Source of the DNA: Scylla paramamosain
Taxonomy: Eukaryota > Arthropoda > Malacostraca > Decapoda > Portunidae
DNA: 64,000 nucleotides
Assembly (NCBI RefSeq): GCF_035594125.1
Contig: NC_087163.1
Location: forward strand, 11,566,001 to 11,630,000
Reading direction: 5' to 3'
Shown in pieces: positions 10,703 through 22,829 of the stretch (its first letter is position 1; every line of letters begins with the position of its first letter). The notes beneath the pieces were generated by a model, which worked only from the letters and a program-made list of their open reading frames with translations, was not told the origin of the DNA and ran no database searches. The translations under genes and the position numbers were made by a program.

Positions 10703-13582
10703 ATGAGTGCTCCAGTGCAAACGTACGAACGCAACTACCTCCTACGTCGCAGGCGAGGATCAGGTTACCCGCCGCCCAAAGTGATAAAGTGCCTTAAGAC
10801 CCTGAAACTATTTCGGAACCGCGGGTCGAGGGGAGGGAAACAAGTGCGTCCCATCAAGGTTGTGACCTCAAGTGCCAGAGTTGACCGCAGGGTAGGAAAG
10901 AAGGAATACAGGCACATTGAAGTACCTCGGATTTGGTACAGTTTCCCCTCCCTCCTCTTATTTAATGCAACATCTTTAGCCAACAAAATGGACGAATTAA
11001 TCGTGACGGTGAGTTCTACTTGTGCAGACATTGTGGCGGTTACTGAGGCGTGGCAGATTGTTCCTGAGGTGTGCTCAATGCAGGGCTACCAGCTCTACCA
11101 TCACCTGCGGTCAGGACGCAGGGGTGGTGGAGTGGCCGTTTTCTGCCGCTCTTCCCTCAGCCCCTCACACCTCCCTGTCGATATTCCGGCCGGTGTAGAG
11201 GCCCTGTGGGTGAGAGTCACGCCCCCCTGCCATCCCAGCAACACGGCCTCCATCATTGTGTGCGTCGTGTACCACCCTCCACGAGCCGCCACAGGACAGT
11301 TACTCGCCACTCACATCATCGACACTGCTGATGCCCTGAGGGTGAAGTATCCTGCCGCCAAACTGGTCATCTGTGGGGACTTTAACAGATTAGATATCAA
11401 CGATATTTTACACCAGCTACACCTCACCCAGGTCGTGGACTTCCCCACCCACCAGCAAGCCATCCTCGACCTTATACTGACAAACCTGGGCCAGCAGTAC
11501 TCGCCCCCCAAACCGCAGTACTCGCCCCACAAACGGAGCACCCACCTCTCCATACTGTGGTCACCCACACCCACCACCTCGACCTCCCGGTCAGCCGTCA
11601 CCAGGACCCACCGCTCCATGCCTGACTCAGCCATGAGGGAGTTTGGGCAGTGGGTGACACAACACCCGTGGACCGAGGTGCTGGATGTGGAGGACGTCCA
11701 CTTAAAATGGCAGAATTACGTCACCACCACCACAGAGGCCTTCCACCACTACTTCCCAACCAAGAGCGTCACAACGCACCCTTCTGATGCTCCCTGGATG
11801 ACACCCCGCATTAAAAGACTCATGCGTCAGCGGACCTGGGCGTTCCACTCCTGCCCGGTCCTTTACAGGAAACTAAGAAACAGAGTAATCAGGGAGATTA
11901 AGAATGCAAAGGCAAACTATTACCCAGACAAGATACACCACCTCAAGCTGACCAACAACAGACAGTGGTACGCAAAGATCAAAGCTTTGTGTGGCCTACA
12001 AAAGCATACTTCGTCTCTTCCTTGCACCTCACACCTTCCTGCTACTCTCGCGGCTCAGGAGATGAACGATCACTTTGCTGCTATCTGTCAAACCTTTCCT
12101 CCCCTCCACACCACTCTGCTTCCTGCCTATCTTCCGGCCCCCTCTCATCCCCCCAGTGTCCAGGCGGTGGATGTTTTTAAGAGAATACTCAAATTCAAAC
12201 CAAGATCCACCACACCCACTGACCTTCCTATAAAAATTTACAAGGAATTTGCTGTAGAGCTAGCAACACCGCTATGCTCAATAATAAACGCTTCACTCTC
12301 CCAACACTCTTGCCCCGAGGACTGGAAGACATCTTACGTCACCCTCATCCCCAAAACCTCCAGTCCACAGTCACTCAATGACCTCAGACCAGTCTCTATC
12401 ATCCCCATCCCTAGCCTTATTTGTGAAGATTTTGTATATGACTGGGCCTACACCAAAATTTGTAATACCGTGGATATCAGACAGTTTGGAAATATTAAAG
12501 CCACCTCCACCTCCCATTACCTGACCAGCTTCCTTGAATTCATCCACAGCCACCTGGACAAGCGAAACACCTCTCTAGCTGTTGCTTTTGTGGTCTTCAA
12601 AAAGGCTTTTGATCTTGTTGATCACACTGTTGTCATCAGCAAAGCAGTGAGTCTGGGTCTCCCTCCTAACCTGATAGCGTGGCTAGCCGACTTCCTCACA
12701 GGGAGGCGTCAGGCCGTTCGCTATCAGGGCTCTGTCTCTACTTTCCAACAGCTGACTTGTGGGGTCCCCCAGGGGACCAAGATGGGTCCTCTATGCTTCC
12801 TCCTCCTCATTAACGACGCCCTCACTGACACCCCCCATCGCTGGAAGTATGTGGACGACTGCACCGTGGGCGTCCCAGTTTCCACCAAGAACCCGGACTA
12901 CTCGCCACTGCAAGCGATCCTGCAGACGTGGACGGAGGAGAGCAGGATGACCATCAACCACAACAAAACTGTGGTGATGCATTTCTGTACCTCCTCTGTA
13001 CCAGTGCCCCCTCCCCAGCTCTCAGTGGGCCCTCACCCCCTCCAGGTAGTCCGATGTGCCAAGCTCCTCGGAGTCACGGTGGACGACCAGCTGACCTGGA
13101 AGCAGCATGTCACCAGCACCATAAGATCAGCTACCTACAGGCTGTACATGCTGCGCAGACTCAGGTCGCTGGGGACGCCGACAGATGAGTTAAGGGGGGT
13201 GTATCTTACTTTCATCCTCCCCAAACTCATGTACGCCTCCCCAGCGTGGTCCTCCTCCCTCACACAAACTCAACAGCTACAGTTGGAGAGTGTGCAGAAA
13301 AGGGCGTGCAGGGTCATCCTTGGCCCTGCATACACCACCTATGAAGAAGCCCTGAACACCCTGAAGCTGTCCAGACTATCCACCAGGTACAGTGAGGCTC
13401 TAGAGAAGTTTGGAAGGGGACTTCTGAATCATCCACGTCTCAGAAACATGCTGCCGCCTGACGCGCCTCGCCCTACCCGTGCCACCAGACACCACAATAA
13501 GATAACGCCCCTAAAGGCGCCACGTACGGACCGGTACAGACTCAGTCCGATTCCCACCATGGTGCGAGCCATCAATCAATAG
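10703..13582 (+). CDS. LINE endonuclease/reverse transcriptase polyprotein, copy A (probably inactive)
   Basis: Uninterrupted 959-residue ORF ending in TAG. Function known for the family: nick target DNA with an APE-type endonuclease and prime reverse transcription of the element RNA on it. Residues 1-75 are basic (RRRR at 15-18). Endonuclease is about 83-285: FNATSLANK (87-95) with Asn88, TEAW with Glu115, RRGGGVA (139-145), GDFN (225-228), LDLILTN, then S279-T280-H281 where SDH is usual. RT is about 500-780: LRPVSI (561-566), motif A FKKAFD following Val631 where the catalytic Asp is expected, GVPQG (687-691), YVDD (716-719), LLGVTVDD (788-795). The C-terminal part matches the usual post-RT region; no zinc knuckle or RNase H is evident. 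The Met at 10703 is the first in frame after the leader. Loss of the motif A Asp and the SDH Asp predicts poor or no catalysis, although the frame is open. Product identity is certain; inactivity is inference. Confidence 0.93.
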   Translation: MSAPVQTYERNYLLRRRRGSGYPPPKVIKCLKTLKLFRNRGSRGGKQVRPIKVVTSSARVDRRVGKKEYRHIEVPRIWYSFPSLLLFNATSLANKMDELIVTVSSTCADIVAVTEAWQIVPEVCSMQGYQLYHHLRSGRRGGGVAVFCRSSLSPSHLPVDIPAGVEALWVRVTPPCHPSNTASIIVCVVYHPPRAATGQLLATHIIDTADALRVKYPAAKLVICGDFNRLDINDILHQLHLTQVVDFPTHQQAILDLILTNLGQQYSPPKPQYSPHKRSTHLSILWSPTPTTSTSRSAVTRTHRSMPDSAMREFGQWVTQHPWTEVLDVEDVHLKWQNYVTTTTEAFHHYFPTKSVTTHPSDAPWMTPRIKRLMRQRTWAFHSCPVLYRKLRNRVIREIKNAKANYYPDKIHHLKLTNNRQWYAKIKALCGLQKHTSSLPCTSHLPATLAAQEMNDHFAAICQTFPPLHTTLLPAYLPAPSHPPSVQAVDVFKRILKFKPRSTTPTDLPIKIYKEFAVELATPLCSIINASLSQHSCPEDWKTSYVTLIPKTSSPQSLNDLRPVSIIPIPSLICEDFVYDWAYTKICNTVDIRQFGNIKATSTSHYLTSFLEFIHSHLDKRNTSLAVAFVVFKKAFDLVDHTVVISKAVSLGLPPNLIAWLADFLTGRRQAVRYQGSVSTFQQLTCGVPQGTKMGPLCFLLLINDALTDTPHRWKYVDDCTVGVPVSTKNPDYSPLQAILQTWTEESRMTINHNKTVVMHFCTSSVPVPPPQLSVGPHPLQVVRCAKLLGVTVDDQLTWKQHVTSTIRSATYRLYMLRRLRSLGTPTDELRGVYLTFILPKLMYASPAWSSSLTQTQQLQLESVQKRACRVILGPAYTTYEEALNTLKLSRLSTRYSEALEKFGRGLLNHPRLRNMLPPDAPRPTRATRHHNKITPLKAPRTDRYRLSPIPTMVRAINQ

Positions 13583-13670
13583 TCTCTTCTAGATTTGACT
13601 TACCTTTAGGATTAATGTCAAGTATTTCCCCACCCCCAATGTACATTTTCATTTTGTTGACTGCCTAAAG

Positions 13671-13676
13671 AATAAA
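13671..13676 (+). promoter_or_regulatory. Polyadenylation signal of LINE copy A
   Basis: AATAAA lies 88 bp after the stop codon, directly before the (TTA)n tail. A terminal signal followed by a simple-repeat tail instead of poly(A) fits the 3' ends of several LINE clades. Confidence 0.6.
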
Positions 13677-13677
13677 C

Positions 13678-13679
13678 CG

Positions 13680-13712
<33 letters not shown>
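13678..13712 (+). repeat. (TTA)n tail of LINE copy A
   Basis: About 11 TTA units form the 3' end of the element and abut satellite atataggg. The tail is perfect, so the insertion looks fairly young. A target-site duplication of one or two bases could be hidden in it. Confidence 0.85.
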
Positions 13713-13717
<5 letters not shown>

Positions 13718-15540
13718 GGGAAGTTAAACGACTTTACCAGAAACCTGTCTTTTCAGTGTTTTGAGCATGATAGGTAGGCACCAAAAATGATGAATAATTT
13801 GGAAGTCAGTCAATATGTGAATCCAAAACAAAATTACAGAAAACGTGTCTTTTCAGTGTTTTACATAGAAAAACGCTAAAGCGGATACAAACCATCCTAT
13901 ATGAAGAAATACAATAACATTACCAAAAAGATATATTTTGAGTGTTTTTGAGCTTGTTACCTACAAAAAAATGCCAAAATGGATGTAAAGCACTCTATAT
14001 TAGGAAACAAAAGGACATTACGAGAAACGTGTAAAATGAGTGTTTTATAGTTTTAAAAGAACCACAAGGCAGTAAACGCAAAAACTCGTGTATATAGAGA
14101 AATTTCTTACATACCAAAATGATGAAATGCATGAATAACACTTTTAATCGATAAACAGAACTACCTTACCATATTGTGTATTTTGAGTGTTTTCACATTC
14201 TTAGTTACGAAAATGTCAAATTACATGCGAAAATAGCTTCATGTGGGAAAAAAAATGACATTACCAAAAAAGTGTCTTTTGAGTGTTTTTCAGCTTGATA
14301 TGCAACAAAGCTCTAAAAAGCAGAACGATCACATTACATGAGAATAAAACCCACTTTTACGAAGAAGTATTTTTTAACCCCTTATATACCAAACCGCTAA
14401 AACGCATGCAAAACAAACTTTATGCAGAAACAGAATAACATTACCAAAAACATATATTTTGAGTGTTTTTGATCATGTTATCTATAAAAACGCTTAAGTA
14501 CATGCAAAGAACATTATATTTGGGAAACAAAAGGACATCACGAGAAACGTGTATTATGAGTGTTTTTTTTAAGTTCCTTAAGTACCAAAAAGCTAAAACA
14601 CACAAATAACACTCTTTATATATAAAAAAAGTAAAATAAATAGGATTTTTTTTCTCTTTTTTTTGTTATTCATCTTCATAGGTACCGAGATGCCAATATT
14701 CTGGAAAAATTCAGGGCAATTATGTGATTAATGGATATTATCAAAAAAGTTAATTTCAGCTTTTTTTTTTCGGACTGTTATGTACCACACCCTAAAGTAC
14801 ATGCAAAACCTCCAATATGAGGAAATTAAACGACCTTACCAGAAATCTGTGTTTTAAGTGTTTTTTAGCATGTTAGGCACAAAAACGATAAATAATAAGG
14901 AACTCACTCTATATGGGAATCCAAAACAAACTTACTGAAAACGTGTCTTCTCAGTGTTTTACGTAGAAAAAACGTTAAAACGGATGGAAACGAACCAATA
15001 TCAAGAAATAGAAAAACGTTACCAAAAAGGTATATTTTGAGTGTTTTGAGCTTTTTACCTACAAAACACGCAAAAATTCATGCAAAACACTCTATATTGA
15101 GAAACAAAAGGACATTGCAAGAAAAGTGTATAACGAGTGTTTTATAGTTCAAAAGAACCACAAAGCAAAAAACGCAAATACTCGTGTATATGGAGAGATT
15201 TCCTAGATTCCAAAATGCTGAAACTCATGAATAACACTCAATTGAGAAACAGAACAACCTTACTAAATGCCTGTATTTTCTGTGCTTTTCACATTCTTAG
15301 TCACCAAAAACTCAAAATTGCATGCGAAACCACCTTTATGCGAGAAAAAAAATGACATTACCAGAAAAGCGTCTTTTAAGTGTTTTTGAGCGTGATAGGC
15401 AATAAAGCATTAAAAAGCAGGGCAATCATATTACATTGGAATAACATCAGTTTATACCAAAAACTTGCCTTTAAGAGTTTTTGAGCTCCTTATATACAAA
15501 ACTGCTAAAACGCATGGAAAACACACTTTATGGAGAAACA
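13713..15540 (+). repeat. Forward HOR array, unit A segment 3
   Basis: Forward satellite resuming in HOR segment 7 exactly where the LINE interrupted it. A short internal deletion near 14360 joins segment 4 (acgaagaagt) to a late position in segment 5. The stretch ends at tggagaaaca, fused to inverted block 3. No gene seen. Confidence 0.85.
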
Positions 15541-15812
15541 TTTTTTTTTTGTAGGTAACAAGCTCAAAAACACTCAAAATATACATTTTCGGTAATGTTT
15601 TTCTGCTTCTTGATACTGGTTGGTTTGCATCAGTTTTAGTGTTTTTCTACGTAAAACACTGAGAAGACACGTTTTCAGTAATTTTCTTTTGGATTCCCAC
15701 ATAGAGTGAGTTCCTTATTATTTATCGTTTTGGTGCCTAATATGCTGAAAAACACTCAAAAGACAGATTTCTGGTAGGGTCTCTAATTTCCTCATATGCG
15801 AGGCGTTGCATG
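15541..15812 (-). repeat. Truncated inverted HOR block 3 (unit A)
   Basis: A shorter inverted block (about 270 bp). The right junction is the same as blocks 1 and 2 (gttgcatg then forward tctta...). The left junction differs: forward segment 5 stops at tggagaaaca and joins a T-run leading into reversed segment 1 (gtaggtaacaagctc). It looks like a derivative of the longer block that lost its left ~200 bp. Confidence 0.85.
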
Positions 15813-18800
15813 TCTTATGAGTAATTTTGAGCGTGTTACGCAATAAAGCACTAAAAAGGAAAGGCAATCACATTACATGGGAATAAAACCAAATTTTATC
15901 TAGAACTTACCTTTAAGTGTTTTTGAGCTCCTTACATACCAAAACGTTAAAACGTTTGCAATATACATTTTATGGAGAAACAGAATAATATTACCAAATA
16001 CATGTATTTTGAGTGCTTTTGATCATATTATCTATAAAAACGCTTAAATACATGCAAAGAACCTTATGTTTGGGAAACGAAAGGACATTACGAGAATCGT
16101 GTATTATGAGTGGTTTTTAAGTTCCTTCAGTACCTAAAAGCTAAAACCCACAAATAACACTCTTTATTTAGAAAAAAAAAATAATAAACAAAAAAAAATA
16201 AAAAAAATGGGAGTTTTTTTTTTATTATTCATCCTTATAAGTACCGAGATGCCAAAATTCTGCCAAAATTCAGGGAATTTATGTGGAAAAAAGAACATTA
16301 CCCAAAAAGTTAATTATAGTTTTTTTTTTTCGGATTGTTAAGTACCAAACCCTAAAGTGCATGCAAAGACACTTATATAAGGAAGTTAAACAACTTGATC
16401 AGAAACCTCTCTTTTCAGTGTTTTTCAGCATGTTAGGCACCAAAACGATAAATAATATGGAAGTCAGTCAATATGTGAATCCAAAACAAAATTACTGAAA
16501 ACGTGTCTTTTCTGTGTTTTACGTAAAAAAAACACTAAAGCGGATGCAAACCAACCTATATGAAGAAATAGAATAACATTACCAAAAAGATATATTTTGA
16601 GTGTTTTTGAGCTTGTTACCTACAAAAAATGGAAAAATGGATGTAAAGCACTCTATATTAGAAACAAAAGGACTTTACGAGAAACGTGTATAATGAGTGT
16701 TTTATAGTTTTAAAACAACCACAAGGCAATAAACGCAAAAATTCGTGTATATAGAGAAATTTCTTACAAACCGAAATGATGAAATGCAGGAATAACACTT
16801 TTAATTAATAAACAGAACTACCTTACCAAATTGTGTATTTTAAATGTTTTTCACATTCTTAGTTACGAAAATGCCAAATTACATGCGAAACTACCTTCAT
16901 GTGGGGAAAAAAAAAATGACATTACCAAAAAAGTCTTTTTAGTGTTTTTGAGCGTGATATGCAACAATGCCCTAAAAAGCAGAACAATCACATTACATGG
17001 GAATAAAACCAACTTTTACGAAGAACTTGCCTTTAAGTGTTTTTTAACTCCTTACATACCAAATCTCTAAAACGTATGGAAAACACCCTTTATGGAGAAA
17101 CCGAATAACATTACCAAAAACATGTATTTTGAGTGTTTTTGATCATTTAACCTATAAAAACGCTTAAATACATGTAAAGGACCCTATGTTTGTATAACAA
17201 AAGGACATTACGAAAATCGTGTATTATGAGTGTTTTTAAGTTACTTAAGTACCAAAAAGCTAAAACCCACAAATAACACTCTTTATAGAGAGATTTTTTT
17301 TTAATTCATCTTCATAGTTACCGAGATGCCAAAATTCTGGCAAAATTAATGGCAATTTTGTAAAAAAAAAAAAAAAAGCTATATAAAAAATAATTTTAGC
17401 TTTTTTCCGGAGTTATGTACAAACCCTGAGGTGTATGCAAATCCACCTATATGGGGAAATTACACGACTTTACCAGAAACCTGTATTTTGAGTGTTTTTC
17501 AGCAATATCAACAATATTACTTAAAACGTGTCTTTTCTGTGATTTACGTAGAAAAACGCTAAAACGGATGTAAACCAACCAATATGAAGAAATAGAATAA
17601 CATTACCAAAAAGATATATTTTGATGTGTTTTTGAGCTTGTTACCTAGAAAAAATGAAAAAAAATGGATGGAAAGCACTTTATATTGGCAAAGAAAAGGA
17701 CATTACAAGAAACGTGTATGATTGTTATATAGTTTGACAAGAACCAAAAGGAAAAAAAACTCAAAAACTCATGTAAAATAAAGAAGAGTCTTACATACCA
17801 AAAAGGTGAAACTCATGAATAACAATTTTAATTCTGAAACAGAAATACCTTACCAAATGTGTGTATTAGAAAAGTTTCTTACATACCAAAATGCTGGAAC
17901 TCATGAATAATATTTTTAATTAAGAAATAGAACAACCTTACTAAATGCCTGTGTTTTGAGTTTTTTTCACATTCATAGTTACCAAAACCCCAAATTCCAT
18001 GCAAGACTAGCTTTATGTGGGAAAAAAAAAATATTACAAGAAAAGTGTTTTTTGAGTGTTTTTGACCGTGTTAGGCAATAAAGCACTAAAAAGCAGGGTA
18101 ATAACATTACATGGGAATAAAAACAACTTTTACCAAGAACTTGTCTTTAAGTGTTTTTGAGCTCATTACATACCAAAACGCTAAAACGCTTGCAAAACAC
18201 CTTTTATGGAAAAACAGAATAAAATTACCAAAAACATATATTTTGAGGGTTTAGATCATGTTATCTATAAAAACGCTTAAATACATACAAAGAACCTTAT
18301 GTTTGCGAAACGAAAGGACATTACGAGAAATGTGTATTATAAGTGTTTTTAAGTTCCTTAAGTACCAAAAAATTAAAACCCACAAATAACACTCTTTATT
18401 TAAAAAAAAAAGTATGAAAATAAAAAAATAGGAATTCTTTTTCTTTTTGTTATTCATCTTCATTAGGTACCGAGATTCCAAACTTCTGGGAAAATTTAGG
18501 ACTATTATATGATAAAAGAAAATTATCAAAAAAGTTAATTTTAGCTTTTTTTAAGGACTGTTATATACCAAACCCTAAAGTGCATCCAAAGACTCCTATA
18601 TGAGGAGATTAAACGACCTTACCAGAAATCTGCTTTTTGAGTGTTTTTCAGCATGTTAGGCACCAAAACGATAAATGATAAGGAACTCACTCTATATGAG
18701 AATCCAAAACAAAATTGCTAAAGACGTGTCTTTTCAGTGTTTTACTTAGAAAAACGCTGAAACACATGCAAACCAACCAATATCAAGAAATAGAAAAACA

Positions 18801-21800
18801 TTACCAAAAAGGTATATTTTGAGTGTTTTTGAGCTTGTTACCTACAAAAAACGGGAAAATTGATGCAAAGCACTCTATATTAGAAAACAAAAGGACTTTG
18901 CAATAAAAGTGTATAATGAGTTTTTTATAGTTTAAACGAACCAAAAGGCAAAAAACACAAAAACTCGTGTATATGGAGAATGTTCCTAGATACCAAAATG
19001 CTGAAACTCATGAATAACACTCTTAATTGAGAAACAGAATAACCTTACTAAATGCGTGTATTTTGCGAGCTTTTCACATTCTTAGTTATCAAAACCCCAA
19101 ATTGCATGCGAAACCACCTTTATGTGAGGAAAAAAATGACATTACCAGAAAAGCGTCTTTTAAGTGTTTTTGAGCGTGAAAGGCAATAAAGCACTAAAAA
19201 GCACGGCAATCATATTACATTGGAATAACACCAATTTATACCAAAAAACCTGACTTTAAGTGTTTTTGAGCTCCTTATAAAACAAACCGCTAAAACGCAT
19301 GCAAAACAAACTTTATGGAGAAACAGAATAGCATTACCAAAAAACATATATTTTGAGCATTTTTAATCATGTTATCTATGAAAACGTTTAAATACATGCA
19401 AAGAACATTATGTTTGGGAAAAAAAAGGACATTATGAGAAACGTGTATTATGAGTGTTTTTTAAGTTCCTTCAGTAACAAAAAGCTAAAACCCACAAATA
19501 ACATTCTTTATTTAGAAAATAAAAAAAAATATAAAAATATAAAAAATAGGAAGTTTTTTTTTTTTTGTTATTCATCTTCATAGTACCAAGATGCCGAAAT
19601 TCTGGGAACATTCAGGGAAATCGTATAAAAAAGAAATATTATCAAAAAAGTTAATTTCAGCTTTTTTTTTCGAACTGTTATGTAGCAAACCCTAAAGTGC
19701 ATGCAAAGCCTCCTATATGAAGAAATTTAACGACCTTACCAGAAATCTGTGTTTTGAGTGTTTTTTAGCATGTTAAGCACCAAAACGATAAATAATAAGG
19801 AACTCACCTCTATATGGGATTCCAAAACAAAGTTACTGAAAACGTGTCTTCTCAGTGTTTTACGTAGAAAAACACTAAAACGGATGCAAAGCAACCAATA
19901 TCAAGGAATAGAAAAACGTAACTAAAAAGGTATATTTTGAGTGTTTTTGAGCTTATTACCTACAAAAAACGCGAAAGTTGATGCAAAGCACTCTATATTA
20001 GTAAACAAAAGGATATTGCAAGAAAAGTGATTGTTTTATAGTTCAAAAGAACCACAAGGCAAAAAACGCAAAATCTCGTGTATATGGAGAGGTTTCCTAG
20101 ATACAAAAATGCTAAAACTCATGAATAACACTCATAATTGAGAAACAGAACAACCTTAATAAATGCGTGTATTTTGAGTGCTTTTCACATTCTAAGTTAC
20201 CAAAACCCCAAATTGCATGGGAAAATAGATTTGTGGGAAAAAAAAAGACTTTACCAGAAAGGTGTCTTTTAAGTGTTTTTTGAGCGTGATAGGCAATAAT
20301 GCACTAATAAGGAGGGCAATCACATTACATTGAAGGAAAACGAATTTTTACCAAGAACTTGCCTTTAAGTGTTTTTGAGCTCCTTATATACCAAAAAACT
20401 AAAACGCCTTCAAAACACTCTTTATGGTGAAACAGAATAATATTACCAAAAACATATTTTGAGTGTTTTTGATCATGTTACCAATGAAAACGTTTAAATA
20501 CATGCAAAGAACACTATTTTTTAGAAACGAAAGGAGATTACGAGAAACGTGTATTATGAGTGTTTTTAAGCTCATTAATTACGAAAAAGCTAAACGCCAC
20601 AAATAACACTCTTTATTGAGAAATAATAAATAAATAAAAAAAAAAAACGATATTTTTTTCTTTCTTATTCATCTTCACAGGTACCGAGATGCCAAAATTC
20701 GGGCAAAATTCAGGAAATTATTTGAAATAAGAACATTATCAAAAAAAGTTAAATTTAGCATTTTTTTCGGACTATTATGTACAAAACACCTAAAGTGCAT
20801 GCAAAGCCACCTATATGGAGAAATTAAACGTTTTTGCCAGAAAACAGTCTTATGAGTGTTTTTCAGCATCTTAGGAACCAACACGATGAATAACATGGAA
20901 GTCAATCTATATGGGAATCCAAAACAATATTACTAAAAACGTGTCTTTTCGGTGTTTTACGTTGAAAAACGCTAAAACGGATGCAAACCAACGAATATGA
21001 AGGAATAAAATAACATTACCAAAAAGGTATATTTTGAGTGTTTTTGAAATTGTTACCTACAAAAAACGCGAAAATAGATGGAAAGCTCTCTATATTGGGA
21101 AGCAAAAGAACATTACGAGAAACGTGTATAATGTGTGTTTTATAGTTTCACAAGAACTACAAGGCAAAAAACGCAAAAACTCGTGTATATAGAGAAGTTT
21201 CTTACATTCCAAAATGCTGAAACTCTGGAACAACACTTTTAATTGAAAAACAGAACAATCTTACTAAATGCATGTATTTTGAGTGCTTTTCACATCCTGA
21301 GTTACCAAAACAACCAAATTCCATGCGAAACCAGCTTTATGTGGGAAAAAAAATGACATTACCAGAAAAATGTATTTTGAGTGTTTTTGAGCGTGTTAGG
21401 CAATAAAGCACTAAAAAGCAGGGCAATCACATTACATTGAAATAAAACCAATTTTTAACAAGAACTTGCCTTAAAGTGTATTTGATCTCCTTAAATACCA
21501 AAACACTAAAATGCATGCAAAATACACTTTATGGTGAAACAGAATAACATTACCAAAAACATATATTTTGAGTGTTTTTGATCATGTTACCAATAAAAAC
21601 GCTTAAATACATGCAAAGAACCATATTTTTGGGAAACGAAAGGACATTACGAGAAACGTGTATTATGAGTGTTTTTAAGTTCATTAAGTACGAAAAAGCT
21701 AAAAGCCACAAATTACACTCTTTATTGAGAAAAAAATAAATAAATAAAAAAATACGACTTTTTTTTTCATTCTTATTTATCTTCACAGGTAAGGAGGTGC

Positions 21801-22829
21801 CAAAATTCGGGCAATGTTCAGGAAATTATATAAAATAAGAACATTATCAAAAAAGTTACATTTAGCTTTTTTTTTGGACTGTTATGTACCAAACCCCTAA
21901 ATTGCATGCAAAGCCACCTATATGGGGAAATTAAACGTCTTTGCCAGGAAAATGTCTTATGAGGGTTTTTCAGCATGTTAGCAACCAACACGATAAAACC
22001 CAAGGAAGTCAATCTATATGGGTATCCAAAACAAAATTACTGAAAACGTGTCTTTTTGGTGTATTACGTAGAAAACGCTAAAATGGATGCAAACCAACCA
22101 AAATGAAGAAATAGAATAACATTACCAAAAAGGTATATTTTGAGTGTTTTTGAAATTGTTACCTACAAAAAAACGCGAAAATGGATGGAAAGCACTCTAT
22201 ATTGGGACACAAAAGGCACCAAAAAGCATGTTAGGCACCAAAACGATAAATAATATGAAAGTCACTCTATATGGAAATCCAAAACAAATTTACTGGAAAC
22301 GTGTCTTTTAAAAGATTTACGTAGAAAAACGCTAAAACGGATGCAAACCAACCAATATAAAGAAATAGAATAACATTACCAAAAAATATATTTTGTGTTT
22401 TCTTGAGCTTGTTACATAAAAAAAACGCGAAAATATATGCAAAGCACTCTATATAAGGAAAAAAAAAAACATAACGAGAAACGTGTATAATGAGTGTTTT
22501 ATAGTTTCACCAGAATCACAAGGCAAAAAACGCAAAAACTCGACTATATGGAGATACCAAAATACTGAAACTCATGAATAACACTCTTAATCAAGAAACA
22601 GAACAACCTTACTAAATGCGTGTATTTTGAGTGTTTTTTTTACATTCTTAGTTACCAAAACCCCACATTCCATGCGAAACTAGCTTTATGTGGGAAAAAA
22701 ATCACATTACCAGAAAAGTGTCTGAGTGTTTTTGAGCGTGTTAGGCAATAAAGCACAAAAAAGTAAGGCAATCACATTACATGGGAATGAAACCAACTTT
22801 TACGAAGAACTTGCCTTTTAGTGTTTTTG
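15813..22829 (+). repeat. Forward HOR array, unit A segment 4
   Basis: About six consecutive forward HOR units, the longest uninterrupted forward run in unit A. Each period has the nine segments in order and the A-run/T-run. Diagnostic variants at about 16780 (gatgaaatgcagg) and 17890 (tgctggaactcatg) match those at about 6000 and 7031. The segment 1-to-8 junction at about 22212 matches the one at about 9013. No gene seen. Confidence 0.85.

Larger units (their letters stand above)
10656..13712 (+). mobile_element. Non-LTR retrotransposon (LINE), copy A
   Basis: A ~3.06-kb element, visibly GC-richer than the surrounding satellite. It has a 47-bp leader, one 959-codon ORF (10703-13582), an 88-bp 3' region, an AATAAA signal at 13671-13676 and a terminal (TTA)n run to 13712. 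The left flank ...caaagccacct and right flank atatagggaagtt join to give exactly the uninterrupted satellite seen at 5593-5606, so the limits are well supported. No target-site duplication is visible beyond a possible ambiguous T. No upstream ORF1, LTRs or RNase H are seen. It could be 5'-truncated or a natural single-ORF element. Clade is probably within the Jockey/CR1/L2 group but not resolved by eye. Confidence 0.93.

Noticed and set aside
10765..13188. Overlapping frames of 60-107 codons on both strands within the LINE
   Set aside because: They are shadows of the 959-codon ORF, explained by its GC-richer composition; none has a recognisable domain. The same applies at 37651-40074.
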